Counted from the stretch's first letter, positions 16,593 through 24,939 are shown. The stretch: 64,000 nucleotides of DNA from Bacillota bacterium (GCA_023391695.1 JAEWAK010000011.1:15629-79628); one strand, 5' to 3'. Made by a program: numbers and translations. The notes: a model not told the origin generated them from the sequence alone.

Positions 16593-17180
16593 ATGTCCGA
16601 TTCAAATGTTACTAAGCTGGCGCTTGCAAATTCTTTAAAAAATCTGATGGCAAAAAGGCCCTTTGGCAGGATTTGTGTAAGTGATATTGCCGGTGATTGC
16701 GGTCTCACAAGGCAGGCTTTTTACTATCATTTCAAGGACAAATATGATCTTATGAACTGGATCTACGAAACGGAGACAGCTCGTTTTATAAGAATTAATA
16801 AGGATATGGGACACTGTATGGACGGTTTAAGGGATTTATGTGATTATATGCGGCAAAATAAGACGTTTTATGCAAATGCGCTGAATACCACAGGGCAGAA
16901 TTCCTTTCAGGAATATCTCCATGAGTCTATCTTTCATATTGTAATCAGTGGAGCAGGGAGTATAGATAATACCGAATCAGAAGAAAAATGGAGCTTTTAT
17001 GCGGAAGCCATAGCCGTTATTTTTGTGGGACTGACGGTACGCTGGGCAAACAATGGCATGAAAGAAGATCCGGTTGAGTACATAGGAAAACTAAGAAGCT
17101 TATTTGACGGCAGCCTGTTTCATGCCTTGGAAAAGCAGTGCATGAATATTTTAAGTCAGAATTTGAACGTAACACAATAA
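16593..17180 (+). CDS. TetR/AcrR family regulator (DhaS-like)
   Basis: A 195-residue protein with the short HTH typical of DhaS-type TetR proteins: FGRICVSDIAGDCGLTRQAFYYHFKDKYDLMNWIY. The C-terminal part includes the aromatic-rich helices of the TetR_C_33-like group. The start ATG at 16593 has GGGGAGGGGGAG immediately upstream. A terminator follows at 17196-17226, so the downstream radical SAM gene probably has its own promoter, yet the pairing suggests control of that gene. Confidence 0.87.
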   Translation: MSDSNVTKLALANSLKNLMAKRPFGRICVSDIAGDCGLTRQAFYYHFKDKYDLMNWIYETETARFIRINKDMGHCMDGLRDLCDYMRQNKTFYANALNTTGQNSFQEYLHESIFHIVISGAGSIDNTESEEKWSFYAEAIAVIFVGLTVRWANNGMKEDPVEYIGKLRSLFDGSLFHALEKQCMNILSQNLNVTQ

Positions 17181-17195
17181 AAATCTTACAGATGT

Positions 17196-17230
17196 ATGCA
17201 AGTGTAAAGTTTTTTTACACTTGCATTTTC
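17196..17230 (+). terminator. Intrinsic terminator after the second TetR gene
   Basis: ATGCAAGTGTAAA (17196-17208) pairs perfectly with TTTACACTTGCAT (17214-17226), loop GTTTT, followed by TTTT. A 13-bp stem directly after the TetR stop. Confidence 0.8.
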
Positions 17231-17299
17231 TGTCTAGTTACATTCTGCCGGTAAAGTGTTACACTGCAATATAGACGATTTATTATTCAGAGGTAATAT

Positions 17300-18676
17300 A
17301 TGGTTAAAGAAAAAATCAGTTCGGCGGCAGTTAATCTGGCTTATGCTTATCTGGATGCCAATCCAAAACAGCATATGCTAAATTTGCTGCATATGGTAGA
17401 TAAATTAGACCGGAAGGATATTATAAAATCACAGCGGGAAGCTTTCCGTAATACCATCGGAGATGAGGACAGTGTGTGGCACAAGCTTATATTAAGCTTG
17501 TGGGACGATATTGATCCGGGAATCAGAAAGAAATTTTTTAAAAACTTTATATTCAATGCCACATTATTCAGTAATAAAAAACATGATAAACTGCAGGAAA
17601 AATACGGCTGCAACATACCCTGGGCGATCCTCATGGATCCTACTTCCGCCTGCAGCCTGAAATGTGCCGGCTGCTGGGCGGCGGAATATGGCAGCCAGAT
17701 GTCCATGAAGTTTGAAACACTGGACAGCATTATCAAACAAGGAAAACAAATGGGAATCCATTTTTATGCCTATTCGGGCGGGGAGCCCCTTTTGCGGAAA
17801 AAAGATATCATTAAGCTTTGTGAAAAACACAAAGATTGTATCTTTACGGCTTTTACGAACGGTGTGCTTATCGATGAGAAATTTGCCGATGAAATGCTGC
17901 GGGTAAAGAACTTTATTCCGGGCATCAGTATTGAAGGTTTTGAAAAAGAAACGGATGCAAGGCGCGGAGCTGGGACTTATAAGGCAGTTACCCGGGCAAT
18001 GGAAATATTAAAGCGTAAAAAGCTGGCCTTTGGAGCCTCCTGCTGTTATACCAGGCAAAATACGGAGGTAATCGGCAGTGAAGCATTTCTGGATGATTTA
18101 ATTGCAAAAGGTGCAAAGTTTGCATGGTTCTTTACCTACATGCCGATAGGGGCCGGTGCGGTTCCTGAGCTCATGGTAACGGCGGAACAACGGGAATTTA
18201 TGTACCGTCAGATACGCAGTTACCGCAAAACGAAACCTCTGTTTACCATGGATTTCTGGAATGACGGTGAGTATGTGGACGGATGCATAGCCGGAGGCAG
18301 GCGGTATCTGCATATCAATGCGGGCGGTGATATTGAACCATGTGCATTTATACATTATTCGGACTCCAATATCCATCAGAAAACCTTGCTGGAAGCCTTA
18401 AGGTCTCCGCTGTTTATGCAGTATTATAAAAACCAGCCCTTTAATAATAACCACTTAAGGCCCTGTCCCCTCCTTGACAATCCGGAGCGCCTTGTAGAGG
18501 TGGTCAAAGCCTCCAACGCCAAATCCACGGATTTTATTCAACCGGAAGATGTAAATGATTTAAAATTTAAGTGTGCGGACACCGCTGAAAAATGGGCGCT
18601 GACTGCCGACCGTTTATGGAAGGATACCCATCCCTGCGATAAATGTGCGGCATATGTACGGGATACGGAAAAATAA
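17300..18676 (+). CDS. Radical SAM/SPASM-type protein
   Basis: A 458-residue iron-sulfur enzyme. The radical SAM 4Fe-4S motif CSLKCAGC gives Cys118, Cys122 and Cys125, followed by the SAM-binding YSGGEPLL. The C-terminal third has further cysteines (GCIAGG, EPCAF, RPCPLL, CDKC) as in SPASM-like auxiliary-cluster domains. About 110 residues precede the barrel, a long N-terminal extension. The family uses a 5'-deoxyadenosyl radical for peptide, lipid or cofactor modification; no precursor peptide was found beside it. It sits behind a TetR gene and is followed by a TA-flanked inverted-repeat element. Reaction unknown. Confidence 0.85.
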   Translation: MVKEKISSAAVNLAYAYLDANPKQHMLNLLHMVDKLDRKDIIKSQREAFRNTIGDEDSVWHKLILSLWDDIDPGIRKKFFKNFIFNATLFSNKKHDKLQEKYGCNIPWAILMDPTSACSLKCAGCWAAEYGSQMSMKFETLDSIIKQGKQMGIHFYAYSGGEPLLRKKDIIKLCEKHKDCIFTAFTNGVLIDEKFADEMLRVKNFIPGISIEGFEKETDARRGAGTYKAVTRAMEILKRKKLAFGASCCYTRQNTEVIGSEAFLDDLIAKGAKFAWFFTYMPIGAGAVPELMVTAEQREFMYRQIRSYRKTKPLFTMDFWNDGEYVDGCIAGGRRYLHINAGGDIEPCAFIHYSDSNIHQKTLLEALRSPLFMQYYKNQPFNNNHLRPCPLLDNPERLVEVVKASNAKSTDFIQPEDVNDLKFKCADTAEKWALTADRLWKDTHPCDKCAAYVRDTEK

Positions 18677-18690
18677 TTGGGATTTAGCTA

Positions 18691-18850
18691 GGGCGTGTCT
18701 GAAAACTCATTGCACCGTTCTGAACGCCCCACTTTCTGGTATACTGCGTCGCAATTTTGGGAACGTAGACCCGCTACGCCCCCAAAATCGCTTCTTGTCT
18801 CCCACAAAGTGGAACATTCAGCCCGATACAAGCAGTTTTCAGACACACCC
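18691..18850. mobile_element. Miniature inverted-repeat element (about 160 bp, TA-flanked)
   Basis: Ends GGGCGTGTCTGAAAACT and AGTTTTCAGACACACCC are inverted repeats with a single mismatch; the dinucleotide TA flanks both sides (18689-18690 and 18851-18852). Inside, CCACTTT/AAAGTGG, ATTTTGGG/CCCAAAAT and ACGTAG/CGCTACG arms make almost the whole element one imperfect hairpin. No ORF. TA duplication suggests movement by an IS630/mariner-type transposase in trans. Confidence 0.7.
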
Positions 18851-18853
18851 TAG

Positions 18854-19225
18854 TAATTAGAAAAGTAATATACAGGAAACGCTATACGCCCTGACAGCAG
18901 TCTTAATGGCTGCTGATTCCGGACGTATTTTTTATGTGACAGGATATAACATAAGACCCTCCGGGAGGAAACGCCATGATGCGCCAGTGAAAATATCACT
19001 GAAGTGGACAGCACGCCAGTTCCAAAGTCTGACAAGCCGGACTATGACAAGCACACTATGACAAGCCAGGTAATTTCTTGTATCCTGGGAACTCCGGTCC
19101 TATGAGATAAAAATATCAACCGGCAGGAGGCATACTTCAGCGTTTGGAATATATGTATATTTGTGCATGATTGCTAAATGAGCATATAGGTTTTTGTTGA
19201 AAACTACACAAAATGACGGAATATA
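18854..19225. other. Intergenic stretch without a recognisable gene
   Basis: About 370 bp between the inverted-repeat element and the sugar-locus promoter. It contains three spaced copies of a TGACAAGC motif (about 19028-19064) but no ORF with a ribosome site, and I see no other signal. Confidence 0.5.
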
Positions 19226-19293
19226 TTGACAAGGAAAATTACTGGGAATATAATTTAAATACATTTTATAAATACACTTTATAAAATGTATTT
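19226..19293 (+). promoter_or_regulatory. Consensus promoter and 37-bp palindromic operator of the sugar locus
   Basis: TTGACA (19226-19231), 17 nt, TATAAT (19249-19254) is a perfect sigma-A promoter. Immediately downstream, AAATACATTTTATAAA (19257-19272) and its exact complement (19278-19293) flank a 5-nt spacer. The palindrome covers the expected transcription start, so a repressor bound here would block transcription. The best candidate is the ROK-family protein at the end of the locus. Confidence 0.7.
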
Positions 19294-19342
19294 GTAAAAA
19301 TACTATGCAAAATAAAATGCCATAAAAAGGAGAGGAAAAGTG

Positions 19343-20107
19343 ATGAAACATGATATTTTTACGCTGAAAGGAAAAGTAGCAATCGTAACAGGCGGTAACC
19401 AGGGTATTGGTAAAATTGTGGCGGGATATATTGCGGATGCGGGGGCGGACGTTGTTATTATTGACAGGAATGATGCCTCGTCGGTAGCAGAAGAAATCGC
19501 AAAGGAATACGGTGTACGTACTGCGGCAATAACATGCAACGTTACAAAACAGGAAGAAGTAGAAAGAGCAGTTAACGAGGCCGCCCAAAAGATGGGAACC
19601 TTAGACTTGTTATTTAATAATGCGGGGATATGCCTACATAAAGATGCATTGGATTGTACGGCCCAGGACTGGCTGAAGGTAGTCGATGTTAACTTAAACG
19701 GAATTTTCTTTGTGGCCCAGGCATTTGGAAAGTATCTGGTAAACAATGGGAAAAAAGGCAATATTGTGAACACTGCGTCTATGTCGGCTACAATAGTGAA
19801 CATTCCTCAGGGGCAGGCATCCTATAACTCATCCAAAGCAGGGGTCGTACATCTTACAAAATCCCTGGCTGTGGAGTGGGCACAGAAGGGAATCCGTGTA
19901 AACTCAATCAGTCCGGGCTATATTATGACGGAGATGACGGGAACGGTCCGTAAAGACTGGCAGGATATCTGGGTAAGTTCAATACCGTTTAAACGCATGG
20001 GAAAACCGGAAGAATTGGCAGGAGCCGTTATTTATCTGTTATCGGATGCGGCAACTTACACATCGGGCTGTGACCTGTTAATCGACGGATGTTTTACACT
20101 GGTATAG
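19343..20107 (+). CDS. Short-chain dehydrogenase/reductase (sugar-locus)
   Basis: A 254-residue classical SDR from ATG 19343 (AGGAGAGG upstream; a GTG directly before it is an alternative). NAD-binding TGGNQGIG, NNAG, the catalytic Ser in NTASMSA and Tyr-Asn-Ser-Ser-Lys are present, and the tail GCDLLIDGC is typical. The setting, first gene before an FGGY kinase and a sugar importer, suggests a polyol or ketose oxidoreductase (for example pentitol to pentulose), the product of which the kinase would phosphorylate. It is directly behind the strong promoter/operator. Confidence 0.88.
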   Translation: MKHDIFTLKGKVAIVTGGNQGIGKIVAGYIADAGADVVIIDRNDASSVAEEIAKEYGVRTAAITCNVTKQEEVERAVNEAAQKMGTLDLLFNNAGICLHKDALDCTAQDWLKVVDVNLNGIFFVAQAFGKYLVNNGKKGNIVNTASMSATIVNIPQGQASYNSSKAGVVHLTKSLAVEWAQKGIRVNSISPGYIMTEMTGTVRKDWQDIWVSSIPFKRMGKPEELAGAVIYLLSDAATYTSGCDLLIDGCFTLV

Positions 20108-20173
20108 AGAACGGCAAAGAAAAAATAAATGAAAGCAGTAAAAAAGCAGTAAAGAAAGCAGGAGGAGAATACA

Positions 20174-21697
20174 GTGGAATATTTACTGGGTACGGATATT
20201 GGTACTTCCGGGACAAAAACCATATTGACAGATAAAAAGGGAAACCTGATTGCACAGGACCTGCAGGAATACGATGTAATGACACCCAAGCCTTTATGGG
20301 CGGAGCAGTGGCCGGGAGTGTGGCTGGAGGCGGCAAAGGATTCCATCCGGAATACGGTGAAGAAGTCAAAGATAGCACCCGAGGATATAAAAGGAATTGC
20401 AATCAGCGGGCTTTACGGCGGGTCAGGAATCCCATTGGATGAAGAGATGAATCCGGTTCGGCCTTGTATGATATGGATGGACGGACGGGCGAGAGAAGAG
20501 ACGGAATGGGTGCTGGAACATATTGGAGAAGAAAAATTACTGGAGCTTACCTGGAACGGAGCGAATCCTTATTATGGTTTCACGAAAATATTATGGATGA
20601 AGAATAACGAACCGGAAAACTGGGCAAAGACAAAACTCTTTTTACCTCCTAATAATTACATAATATACAAAATGACGGGTAAAGTGGCAATCGATTATTC
20701 TTCGGCCGGCAACATCGGCGGAATCTTTGATATGAATACAAGAACCTGGTCGCAGGAAATGATGGACCTTATGGATATTCCAATGTCCATGATGCCTCAG
20801 AAGATAGTAGAGTCAACCGACATTGCAGGCGGACTTACGAAAGAAATAGCAAAAGATTTAGGCCTTGAGGAGGGAATGCCGGTGATCGCCTCCGGAATTG
20901 ACTGCGGTGCGGCAAATATCGGACTGGGGGTTTTGGAACCGGGGGTATATGCCGCAGCAATCGGAACTTCCATGTGCGCGGCACTGATCTCGGATAAACC
21001 GGTAAAAGGAAAAGGATTGATTATCTGGCCTTATTTGTTTCAGCCTAAGAAATTATCTTATTGCTTTGCCGGAGGGGCAACGGCGGGAGCAATTGTAAAA
21101 TGGTTCCGGAAAACCATGTGTGAGCTGGAACTGGAAGAAGAGAAAAATGGCGGTCCGAATGCATATGACATTTTAAATGCAGCCGCAGAAAAAATAGCGC
21201 CAGGCAGCGAAGGATTGGTAGTACTTCCGTACTTTATGGGTGAGAGAAGCCCTATCTGGGATCCGGATGCAAAAGGAACCATAGTGGGATTGTCCCTGTC
21301 CCATACAAAGGCGCATATTTACAGGGCATTTTTAGAAGCAGTGGCATATTCCCTTAAGAATGCCATGGAAGCAACCGGGGAAAACTTAGGGGAATCCATC
21401 CTGTTAGCCGGCGGCGTTACCAAATCCAGGCTTTGGAGACAGATATTTGCAGATGTGACCGGCTACCCGGTAGTCTGCCCCATACAGGATGTGGAAGCCA
21501 ACTTAGGAGATGTTATGTTAGCCGGGATCGGAACGGGTATTTTATCTTATGAAGATGTGAAAACCTGGCAGGTATTGGATGAAAAGATTCTGCCAATTGA
21601 GGAAAACCATAAAATCTACAGCCGGTATTACAAGGTATACCGATCCATATATCAAAATCTGAAAGGGGATATGAAGGATATTTCTGAATTATTATAG
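20174..21697 (+). CDS. FGGY-family carbohydrate kinase (xylulokinase-like)
   Basis: ATP-dependent sugar kinase of 507 residues, the usual FGGY size. N-terminal GTDIGTSGTKT binds phosphate; the middle SGIDCGAANIGLG holds the catalytic Asp; the C-terminal domain has AGGVTKSRLWRQIFADVTG. The start is GTG 20174 with GGAGGAG close upstream. Closest general type is xylulose/ribulose kinase, in keeping with the adjacent SDR and ABC importer, but sugar specificity cannot be fixed by eye. It lies 66 bp after the SDR and is followed by 375 bp of repeat-rich leader before the importer genes. Confidence 0.9.
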   Translation: MEYLLGTDIGTSGTKTILTDKKGNLIAQDLQEYDVMTPKPLWAEQWPGVWLEAAKDSIRNTVKKSKIAPEDIKGIAISGLYGGSGIPLDEEMNPVRPCMIWMDGRAREETEWVLEHIGEEKLLELTWNGANPYYGFTKILWMKNNEPENWAKTKLFLPPNNYIIYKMTGKVAIDYSSAGNIGGIFDMNTRTWSQEMMDLMDIPMSMMPQKIVESTDIAGGLTKEIAKDLGLEEGMPVIASGIDCGAANIGLGVLEPGVYAAAIGTSMCAALISDKPVKGKGLIIWPYLFQPKKLSYCFAGGATAGAIVKWFRKTMCELELEEEKNGGPNAYDILNAAAEKIAPGSEGLVVLPYFMGERSPIWDPDAKGTIVGLSLSHTKAHIYRAFLEAVAYSLKNAMEATGENLGESILLAGGVTKSRLWRQIFADVTGYPVVCPIQDVEANLGDVMLAGIGTGILSYEDVKTWQVLDEKILPIEENHKIYSRYYKVYRSIYQNLKGDMKDISELL

Positions 21698-21753
21698 AAT
21701 GTTCTGGTTTATTTTGAAACTGAGGAGGTGGTATTTAGAGGAGAGATATATTT

Positions 21754-21843
21754 ATGTTTTATGAAAGTAATTATAAAGAAAGTAATTCAAAGAAAGTAAT
21801 TACAAAGAAAGTAATTACAAAGAAAGTAATTCAAAGAAAGTAA
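21754..21843 (+). CDS. Possible 29-residue leader peptide built on a tandem repeat
   Basis: ATG 21754 has a good ribosome site (AGAGGAGAG, 8 nt) and opens a 29-codon frame ending TAA. The peptide is a Lys/Val/Ile/Thr-rich repeat with KKVIT recurring. It overlaps the 14-15 bp DNA repeat, whose frame shifts with unit length. It may be a leader ORF for the importer genes or a chance frame; no homologue is known to me. Confidence 0.3.
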   Translation: MFYESNYKESNSKKVITKKVITKKVIQRK

Positions 21844-21911
21844 TTACAAAGAAAATAATTACAAAGACAGTAATTACAAAAAACAGTAATTACAAAAACA
21901 GTTATCACACA
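21762..21911 (+). repeat. About ten tandem copies of a 14-15 bp unit
   Basis: The unit GAAAGTAATTACAAA, with 14-bp variants lacking one base, is repeated with small changes from 21762; the last copies decay (CAGTAATTACAAAAA, CAGTTATCACACA). Unit length varies between 14 and 18 bp, so it is a slippage-type minisatellite. It lies between the kinase and the importer lipoprotein genes. Confidence 0.85.
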
Positions 21912-21963
21912 CAGGAGAAGGTATGTCAAAGCGGATATTCGCATTTCGTTTTGTTACATGCCG

Positions 21964-22056
21964 GGTTGAAAGAAAATAAAGCGAAAGAAAGGATGCCACA
22001 AAAAGAGTCTTTCAACCGGTTTTATCAGTGGCAGTATCGCAGGCGGTCCTGCGATA
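21964..22056 (+). ncRNA. Candidate intercistronic pseudoknot RNA element, copy A
   Basis: GGTTGAAAGA (21964-21973) pairs with TCTTTCAACC (22008-22017). The loop carries GGATGCCACA, of which TGCCAC (21994-21999) pairs with GTGGCA (22028-22033). Directly after comes a hairpin TATCGCAGG / CCTGCGATA (22035-22056) and then GGTATGGGGATTA leading to the lipoprotein start at 22073. The order of parts matches copy C, with compensating changes. An 18-codon frame (ATG 21922) with an AGGAGA site ends inside the first stem. The class is unknown to me. Confidence 0.6.
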
Positions 22057-22072
22057 GGTATGGGGATTAAAG

Positions 22073-23206
22073 ATGAAGAAAAAGTTATTGGCAATTACAT
22101 TGGCAGCAGTATTGGGGGTATTATTAGGAGCATGCAGTCCAAAAGAAACCGATACGGTGAAACAAACCGGTACCGTAAAAACAGAAGAGACCAATACCGG
22201 CGGAGAACCCTCCGGTGCGGCAGGCGGTGAAATTTGGTATTCTACTAAAAATTCCACGGAAACGGTCCATGTTGCAATGGCAAAAGGTGTTACGGATGCG
22301 GCGGCTATGCTTGGTTTTTCAGGTAATGTTACCGTAGCGGAAGCAGATGCGGCAAAGCAGAATGACCAAATGAACAATTTAATTGAAAACGTAAAACCGG
22401 CAGCTATCGTGTTAAACCCGTATGACAGCGACAGTGTGTCAGATGTTATTACAAAATGTAATGAAGCTGGTATCCCCTTAGCGGTTATTGATAATCAGGC
22501 AAATAATGCCAAGGTAGCAGTTTCCGTATTGTTTGACAGCATTGCCTCCGGTAAGGCGGCAGGGGAGGAAGCGATTCGCCTGCTTACGGAGAAATATGGG
22601 GAACCCAAAGGTGTTGTAGTGAATTTATATGGCGAAGTGGTATCCCAGGTATTTAAAGAAAGGGCCCAGGGATTTGAAGAGGTAATAAAACAGTATCCGA
22701 ATGTTGAATTGATTTCCGTACTTGGTGCTCCGGAGGCGGATGTGGCAACAAGTGCATTAAATAATATTATAGCGGACACCGATTCCCAGGGTAAAACCAT
22801 TGACCTGATTAATACACCTACGGATACGGCTACCATTGGAGCAATTGAAGCACTTAAAACCAATGATATGTGGTATTCGGCAGGAGATGAGAAGCATGTA
22901 TTTATTATTTCCCATGACGGCTTGGGAGAAATCCTTGACTACGTACAGGAAGGTTATGTAGATTCTGAAATCGCAATTGATGTATTTGGCGTAGGCGGTA
23001 TAGCGGCGGAGGTACTGAACGAATATGCGATGAAGGGCAAAGCAGTTCCTGCTTCCGGAACTTTTAAACCCCAGGGCAAATACCTTAATACGGAAGTAGA
23101 ATTCTCAGAAGGCAGCAACGGACCCACTATTTTATTATCTCCCATTAAAGTTACAAAAGAGAATGCGGATAACCCGCTCATCTGGGGAAATGCAACAGGA
23201 GAATAA
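22073..23206 (+). CDS. Sugar ABC transporter substrate-binding lipoprotein
   Basis: Extracellular binding protein of 377 residues with signal peptide and lipobox LLGAC (Cys21), then a low-complexity Thr/Glu linker, and a periplasmic-binding-protein type 1 fold as in RbsB/XylF-like proteins (KPAAIVLNPYDSDSV, GIPLAVIDNQ, NLYGEVVSQVFKERAQGF, DGLGEILDYVQEG). It delivers a monosaccharide or polyol to the permease two genes on. The ribosome site is weak (GGGGA) and lies just 3' of the copy A hairpin, so RNA structure could influence its expression. Confidence 0.9.
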   Translation: MKKKLLAITLAAVLGVLLGACSPKETDTVKQTGTVKTEETNTGGEPSGAAGGEIWYSTKNSTETVHVAMAKGVTDAAAMLGFSGNVTVAEADAAKQNDQMNNLIENVKPAAIVLNPYDSDSVSDVITKCNEAGIPLAVIDNQANNAKVAVSVLFDSIASGKAAGEEAIRLLTEKYGEPKGVVVNLYGEVVSQVFKERAQGFEEVIKQYPNVELISVLGAPEADVATSALNNIIADTDSQGKTIDLINTPTDTATIGAIEALKTNDMWYSAGDEKHVFIISHDGLGEILDYVQEGYVDSEIAIDVFGVGGIAAEVLNEYAMKGKAVPASGTFKPQGKYLNTEVEFSEGSNGPTILLSPIKVTKENADNPLIWGNATGE

Positions 23207-23278
23207 ATTCATTTAACCTATCAGGGATGTCTTTTGCCTGGTCGGCGAAAGTCAGACTTAATTGACAAATCAATGTTC

Positions 23279-23399
23279 GGGGCTGTTACCGAATTTATCT
23301 CACTTGTTTCAGGAATGTGAGTTATTTTTTGAAATTTACGCAGTGTATGACTCACATCCTGCCGCAAGTAATATAATGTACGAATTTTGCAGCAGCCCC
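23279..23399. mobile_element. Short inverted-repeat element with GGGGCTG ends, at the 5' edge of the ATPase gene
   Basis: A 121-bp element bounded by GGGGCTGTT and its near-inverted copy CAGCAGCCCC. An inner stem, CAGGAATGTGAGT (23310-23322) / ACTCACATCCTG (23350-23361), makes it a hairpin. The ends resemble the IS6-family terminal repeat (GGxxCTGTTGCAAA) and those of the element at 43579-43774. No ORF and no clear target duplication. Confidence 0.5.
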
Positions 23400-23426
23400 T
23401 ATAAAGTGAGAAAGGCTGAAAAAAAT

Positions 23427-24935
23427 TTGGATAACAATGTTCTTCTTGAAATAAAAAATGTATCAAAATCCTTTGGAACTACGCAGGCTCTTAAAGATAT
23501 TTCCATTCAAATCAGGCCGGGGATGATACATTCCTTTTTAGGCAGAAACGGTGCTGGAAAATCTACTATTGTAAACATTATTGCAGGGGTGTATCCCCAG
23601 ACAACCGGGGAAGTATATTTTGATGGAAAAAATATTAAGAATTTAAATATTTTCAACCGGCAGGAAATCGGTATCAGGCTGGTGCCCCAGCATGAGAATT
23701 CGTTTCCGGACCTTACGGTGGCGGAAAACATATTTGCGGGATTATTGCCAAAGACGAAACGGGGATTGATCGACTGGAAAACCATGAACGAAGCGGCGAA
23801 AAAAGAGCTGGAAGAATATGGCCTGGACATCGAACCTATCGAAAGGGTAAGAAACTTAAGTTCCATCGATGCCAGAAAGTTAAATATTATCCGGGCAATG
23901 CACGGCGGTGCAAGGCTGATCATCCTGGACGAGCCTACTACGGCACTGACCAATAAAGAGCGGGATGAATTATTCGTATTTATAAGAAAACTGAAAGAAG
24001 AAGGAACCGCATTTATTTTCATATCCCATTATTTGGGCGAAGTAAAAGAGTTGTCGGATGAGATCACGGTACTCAGGGATGGCTGTATGTACCGGGTTGA
24101 AAATCCGAAAGAAGCAACGGAAGATTACTTATCAAGCCTGGTGGCCGGGGAAGAAGTACAGCTGACCAAGAGGGAGTATAAACAAAAGTATGATGAAAAA
24201 GATAAGCTGTTTGAATGCAAAAATCTTACAGGTACAGGCTTAAGTGACGTGTCGGTGGATATCTATCGTGGGGAAATACTTGGAATTGTGGGGTTCCCGG
24301 GATCCGGCGCACGTGAAATGTGCCGTGCCTTATTTGGTATTAACAAATTGGACAGAGGAGAAATCTTATATAAAGGAAAAAAAATATCGGTTAAAAGCCC
24401 TAAAGATGCCATCCGTAACGGTGTGGCATATATTTCTTTTGACAGGCACAGAGAAGGTTTAACGCCTCAGTTTTCAGTAAATTACAACATTGGTATGAGT
24501 ATATTACATAGTAAACTCAAAAGGCCTTTTGGGTTCCTTGATTTAAAAAAGGAACGGGAAATATCGGAGGAATATAAAGAAATGCTGAAAATCAAATGCA
24601 ATGGCATAGATGCTCCGATTGGCAGCCTGTCCGGCGGCAACCAGCAAAAAGTAGTAGTCAGCCGTTCTTTAGGTTCTGATCCGAAGCTGCTTATACTGGA
24701 TGAACCCACGATCGGAATTGATATTAAGAGCAGGGAAGAAATTATATCAGCTATTGGTGATATGACCCGCTCCGGCATGAGTGTCCTATATCTTACAAAT
24801 GATTATGAGGAACTGCTAAGGGTAGCAGACAGGCTGATATTCTTCAAAGATTCAAGGATTGTGGCACAAGTAATAAACAAAGATTTGAGCATTGACCGTG
24901 TAACGGAAATTCGAGATCAGGTAAAGGGAGAATAG
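23427..24935 (+). CDS. Sugar ABC transporter ATP-binding protein (tandem ATPase, RbsA/MglA type)
   Basis: Double-ATPase subunit of about 502 residues. Domain 1 has Walker A GRNGAGKST and Walker B LIILDEPT; domain 2 has a degenerate P-loop (GFPGSGARE) as is normal in RbsA/MglA, the signature LSGGNQQKV and LLILDEPT. The start is uncertain: the homology begins at LLEIKNVSKSFG, and TTG 23427 with GAGAAAGG upstream lies just after the inverted-repeat element. An ATG at 23376 and the open frame back to 23262 run through that element and are less likely. It energises import together with the lipoprotein and permease. Confidence 0.88.
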   Translation: MDNNVLLEIKNVSKSFGTTQALKDISIQIRPGMIHSFLGRNGAGKSTIVNIIAGVYPQTTGEVYFDGKNIKNLNIFNRQEIGIRLVPQHENSFPDLTVAENIFAGLLPKTKRGLIDWKTMNEAAKKELEEYGLDIEPIERVRNLSSIDARKLNIIRAMHGGARLIILDEPTTALTNKERDELFVFIRKLKEEGTAFIFISHYLGEVKELSDEITVLRDGCMYRVENPKEATEDYLSSLVAGEEVQLTKREYKQKYDEKDKLFECKNLTGTGLSDVSVDIYRGEILGIVGFPGSGAREMCRALFGINKLDRGEILYKGKKISVKSPKDAIRNGVAYISFDRHREGLTPQFSVNYNIGMSILHSKLKRPFGFLDLKKEREISEEYKEMLKIKCNGIDAPIGSLSGGNQQKVVVSRSLGSDPKLLILDEPTIGIDIKSREEIISAIGDMTRSGMSVLYLTNDYEELLRVADRLIFFKDSRIVAQVINKDLSIDRVTEIRDQVKGE

Positions 24936-24939
24936 TAAA

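Noticed and set aside
21762..21911. Possible CRISPR-like repeat array
   Set aside because: Units are 14-15 bp and directly adjacent with no spacers; no cas genes in the window.
23262..23426. Longer N-terminus for the sugar ABC ATPase
   Set aside because: This part runs through the inverted-repeat element and is unlike the N-termini of the family.
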